DNA of 64,000 nt from Tillus elongatus (taxonomy: Eukaryota; Arthropoda; Insecta; Coleoptera; Cleridae): contig OZ023270.1 of the NCBI GenBank assembly GCA_964006375.1, positions 77,992,891 to 78,056,890 on the forward strand. The letters are read 5' to 3'. The stretch's first letter is position 1. Every line of letters starts with the position of its first letter. The notes beneath the pieces are model-generated. The model was not told where the DNA came from. It saw nothing but the letters and a program-made list of their open reading frames with translations, and ran no database searches. Below, piece by piece: positions 60,768-64,000 of this stretch. A program made the position numbers and the translations under genes.

Positions 60768-60895
60768 GTTAACATGTATTGTTTTGGTTTTTAATAATTT
60801 CCAAAAATTCATAATAAGAAACAACAACTATTGTACTACTATTTTATAATTAATATTTAACAAACAAAAAAACGAAAAGAAATATTAACAAAATG

Positions 60896-61980
60896 TCAGT
60901 ACGTATAACCATAATAAATGTTGAAAATGCCCCCTTCGGAGAGAACGCATGACTCTAGTCTGTTTCTCATTGAACTACGTATTCTATGAAAAATACCGGG
61001 TGTGTTTCTTATATCACATGATGCGATAATACGATTTCTGAGGTCATCGATGTTTTCAACAGGACTTGAATAAACTAAGGTTTTCAGAAAACCTTCCAGG
61101 CAAAAATCCAACGGATTCAATTCAGGAGATTGGGCAGGCCAATTCTGTGGGCCTCCTCGACCTATCCAACGATTTGGGTAAACTTCGTTCAAGTAGTTAC
61201 GAGCGTTGATACTAAAATGATCCGGAGCCCCGTCGTGCATGTACCACATTTGTTGTCTAATTTGTAAAGTAATATTTTCAAGAAGTAGGGGCAACTCTTC
61301 TTTGAGTAGATGACAGTACACTTTTCCATTTAGTCTTATTGGAGGAAAATATGGTCCAATTAAGTCATCACCAATGACAGCAAGCCATACATTTAATGAA
61401 AACTGGTATTGAAAATGAGATTCCGTAATTTCGTGTGGGTTTTCTTCAGACCATATGTGGTTATTATGAAAATTTCTAAGAGATTCTCGTGAAAAGTTGG
61501 CCTCATCAGTAAATAAAATACGAGATAAGAACTGTGGAATTTGCGTGATCATTTTAAGCATCCACGGACAAAAAATTAAACGAGGTAAAAAATCACGAGG
61601 TAAGAGCGCTTGAACTCGTTGGATATGGTAGGGATACAGTAGTTGTTCTTTTAAAATTCTAAATACCGTGGAATAGCTGACATTTAAAACTTGAGCGATT
61701 CTTCTTGTACTTGTACCAGGAGTTCTTCAATTAAATTGAGGACTGCCTCTTCAAGGGCTACAGTTCTTAATTCTCTAGAACGCCCGCAATCGGCGGCACT
61801 TCTTGAAAATTTTCCTTCTTCTTGCAGACGTTGATGAATGCGTGCGAATATGCTGTGATGGGGTATAGTTCTATTTGGATATAACTCAGTGTAGAGGCGC
61901 TATGCTCTTAATCCATTGCCATTAGCACGGCCATATTCAAAATGCATATCTTCCATTTCGGAATTGGTATAATTTACCAT
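60896..61980 (-). pseudogene. Mariner-like transposase (DUF4817 type), one stop and one frameshift
   Basis: ATG at 61980 (minus). MHFEYGRANGNGLRA is a DUF4817 start, then an in-frame TAG, RLYTELYPNRTIPHHSIFAR, HQRLQEEGKFSRSAAD, VALEEAVLNLIEE, then a frameshift near 61725. The next frame gives TSTRRIAQVLNVSYSTV (helix-turn-helix), FLSRILFTDEANFS (first catalytic Asp), FSLNVWLAVIGDDLIGPYF, MWYMHDGAPDHFS (second Asp), WIGRGGPQNWPAQSPELNPL then DFCLEGF (third Asp). Counting from the D of HDGAP to the D of PLDF leaves 41 intervening residues, a DD41D arrangement. About 360 codons. Only two lesions, so it died recently. Confidence 0.88.
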
Positions 61981-62047
61981 TTTATTCACTTATTTGATCT
62001 AAGGGTTTAAAAAATTCTCGATAGATTGACAACAACCAGAACAATTA

Positions 62048-62563
62048 ATATTAGTGTAATTATGACGTTATTTGACAGCCTACCACGTACTTGATTTTTC
62101 AGCAAATAACAACCACTGTAAATTCATGTGACATCGATCTGAGTAATATTTTATTTTTTGTGATGAAACTAACAATTTTATGAGAAAATGCCAAGACATA
62201 AAAATTGCTAAATGAATCCTTCTTTTTAAGTCATTTCTTTAATAGAAAAGGGTACACACGATAAAAAGTACTGATAAAAAATAATGTAAGAGGTTTTTTC
62301 ACCCTCTTGTGATAACATTATAGGGTTACAAAATCGATTTAAAACTGTCGTTTTGTTAGCCTTATGCATCTGCAAAATTTCGTTTTTTTTTAAATTATTT
62401 CATAACGGAGAAATTTAATGAAAACTTTATTTTTGCCAAAATTTCAAAGGGCTGTAACTTGGAGGAGAAGGGGGTTTCAAGAAAAACTTTTTAAAAAAAC
62501 ACCCCTTATTTGCGCCAAAGAATCACCCTGTAAAATTTTTCACATCAATTTAGAAACAGCTTG
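62048..62563 (-). repeat. Right terminal inverted repeat of the mariner-like element
   Basis: About 516 bp, reverse complement of the left repeat with scattered differences and small indels. Confidence 0.9.
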
Positions 62564-62565
62564 TA

Positions 62566-62883
62566 TATAACCGTGAAAATGAGTTACAACTAAAAACAAA
62601 TATATATGGCAACAGTGTATCAGGGGCAAATTACATGAGCATAGTAATAATAATGAATAGCATTATGGTGTATGAGTGTGGTCGGATCGGGACAAGGTGT
62701 ATCTGTCTCCGGGAACAGCGGGCGGTCCGGATTCTCAAACGCGGTGCTCAGCGCTCATCCTTCCACACAGAGGCCCCCCAAAATCAACACCGACCTCAAC
62801 AACTTTAACATAGTCTACGATAAAAAAATCATAGTATAAAACACTTAAAATGAATAATTATCTCATAAATAGCTATTAAAGAT
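62566..62883. other. No gene seen
   Basis: A short GC-richer stretch at about 62690-62775 is not recognised. Confidence 0.45.
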
Positions 62884-63060
62884 TTTTATTAATTGTTTTT
62901 GCCCTTACTTGGTGGAACCTTTCCATACTAAAGACAGATGTAGAGACTACTTCTCTGGCTTCACAATCAGGTCTCTTATCAGATGATGCCGTAAATGCGG
63001 TAAAGAAAACAAACACTTGTAGAGTCAGAGAAGTAATCTTTACATCTGTGTTAATTAAAT
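62884..63060 (+). repeat. Solo PLE-2-like arm
   Basis: TTGCCCTTACTTGGTGGAAC, TTTCCATACTAAAGACAG and ACTACTTCTCTGGCTTCAC match the left arm of PLE-2 (30285-30360). It contains its own inverted repeat (CAGATGTAGAGACTACTTC versus GAAGTAATCTTTACATCTG) and a hammerhead-like CAGATGATGCCG...CGGTAAAGAAAAC. No endonuclease sequence adjoins it. Confidence 0.6.
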
Positions 63061-63232
63061 ATTTTGTAAAAGTGTTATTTGGATTAACATTTTTTTTTTA
63101 AATCCTAGTAATTTGTGAGTGAAAAAGTTATAAACTAAAATATGTAAATAAAGTTTTAGTTAAAAAAGAAAGATTATAAAACAGCTTTACTGGCTTCTCT
63201 TTCGATCGGTATAATTAAAGCTTTCACATCAT

Positions 63233-63425
63233 AACGTTACATCCCTCGGAGGGGACGTAAATGCGTCGGTTTTGTGTGTCATATGATGTTTGAAACATTA
63301 AAGATCCTCACCCGTCTTACAGAAAGTCTGGATTCGGCAACATTTCGAGGATAGTGAGGTGAAACTGCTCCCTGGCGTCGGTGGTTGGCCATAATCGCAC
63401 AAATTGACCGACTTTAAAAAAACCA
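63233..63425 (+). mobile_element. tRNA-derived SINE, copy 4, 5' truncated
   Basis: Body only: CATCCCTCGGAGGGGACGTA, TCTTACAGAAAGTCTGG, AACATTTCGAGGATAGTGAG and GGCGTCGGTGGTTGGCCATA. Lacks the tRNA-like head and pol III boxes. Confidence 0.8.
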
Positions 63426-63654
63426 AAGCACAATACAAATCTTAAACCCTCATTTTCAGGTTAGGTACTTTTAATAATCCTAACATCATGTATTTAGGCT
63501 CATAGAGACGGAAAAAAATAAAAGTGCCCATAAGGAAAAACAAACTTGAATTTCGATGTTTAAAAATTATAAAAGATTAAAAATCTGACGTCACCGTTAT
63601 GTTAAGCTACCCCACTAAGTGATGAGTGAAACTTGTGACGAGCACTGATAAGTA

Positions 63655-63796
63655 CACTTGGAGAACCCAAATCACCACAACACATCTTTTAAAGATCATT
63701 TCGAAATTTTCATCCTGCGATGACGCTAACTTTGTTTATGAAACGATCGTTAGGTCATTAAAAAATAAGCTGTGGTAATTTCGGTTCTCCAAGTGT
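63655..63796. repeat. Short inverted repeat, MITE-like
   Basis: CACTTGGAGAACCCAAATCA and onward (63657-63683) pairs with GGTAATTTCGGTTCTCCAAGTG-type sequence (63773-63798, about 24 of 27 positions). Spacer about 85 bp. Could be a small MITE. Confidence 0.45.
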
Positions 63797-63850
63797 CAGT
63801 AGCGGCGCGTGCCTTAATGCATTGGGGGTGCGCAAGTAAAAAAAAGTTCA

Positions 63851-64000
63851 GGACACAGCAATGGCGTTATGGTAGTGAATTTTTATTAAATGCTACAAAT
63901 TTGAATAACTCAGACTTAGAAAGTTGAATTTTGGTTTATAGTAAGGCCTTACCCAGGGCAACATATTTACCAAATTTTATCAAAATAACTTTGTAATTTT
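63851..64000 (+). repeat. CAGCAAGTGCG-box repeat, last copy
   Basis: AGGACACAGCAATGGCG, TTATGGTAGTGAATTTTTAT, ATTAAATGCTACAAATTTG. Resembles 45999-46080; continues beyond the window edge. Confidence 0.7.

Larger units (their letters stand above)
60248..62563 (-). mobile_element. Mariner-like element with ~520-bp terminal inverted repeats
   Basis: 2316-bp element bounded by TA (60246-60247 and 62564-62565). Termini CAGGTGTTTCTA and, reversed, CAAGCTGTTTCTA. The inverted repeats run 60248-60767 and 62048-62563 and look about 90 percent identical, ending sharply at CACTAATAT on both sides. A single minus-strand transposase gene lies between them. Far longer inverted repeats than the usual ~30 bp of mariner elements. 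Confidence 0.9.

Overview
This window looks like repeat-dominated intergenic DNA from an arthropod nuclear genome, most likely an insect. That is inferred from AT-rich sequence, long (AT)n and (TTA)n microsatellites, tRNA-derived SINEs, APE-type LINEs, Penelope-like elements (PLEs) with GIY-YIG domains, hAT and mariner transposases (several of the DUF4817 mariner-like type common in insects), and a small Ty3/gypsy LTR element. I see no convincing host protein gene, no rRNA and no functional tRNA. Nearly every protein-coding trace is a decayed transposon gene with stops, frameshifts or nested insertions.

Layout. 1-2110: LINE-B remnant (-). 2120-2750: RNase H tail of another LINE (+) running into a (TTA)n tract. 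3494-6221: LINE-A copy 1 (-). 7114-10140: cluster of AT-core dispersed repeats with a 141-bp tandem array and one SINE. 11010-14981: LINE-A copies 2 (+) and 3 (-), tail to tail. 16.3 kb: tRNA-like sequence. 17-20.5 kb: AT-core repeats and a mariner fragment. 21389-22735: two tandem ~670-bp units. 24.9-28.5 kb: PLE remnants, including a ~2.4-kb palindrome made of two head-to-head PLE 3' ends lying between two parts of a mariner transposase. 29.9-32.5 kb: dispersed repeat split by a PLE flanked by an 11-bp target duplication. 32614-34878: internally deleted gypsy-type LTR element. 35932-38612: LINE-A copy 4 (+). 39594-42260: hAT pseudogene with LINE-A inserted. 42278-44800: LINE RNase H scrap, then a PLE interrupted by LINE-A copy 7. 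46-48 kb: two SINEs. 48066-49997: LINE-C (-). 51128-54353: LINE-A copy 8 (-), the most 5'-complete. 55753-56830: LINE-D (-). 57-58.3 kb: two mariner remnants. 60248-62563: mariner-like element with ~520-bp terminal inverted repeats and TA target duplications. 62.9-64 kb: PLE arm, SINE tail and dispersed repeat box.

There is no pathway here; the relationships are nested insertions that give relative ages. LINE-A inserted into a hAT, into a PLE and into an AT-core repeat. PLEs inserted into a mariner and into an AT-core composite repeat. The most interesting material is the PLE group: palindromic head-to-head copies, an inverted-arm copy with a clean target duplication, and hammerhead-ribozyme-like motifs paired with hairpins. 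The long-TIR mariner and the AT-core repeat family, which may be Helentron-associated, come next. Clade names are judged from motifs by eye; no database search was possible.
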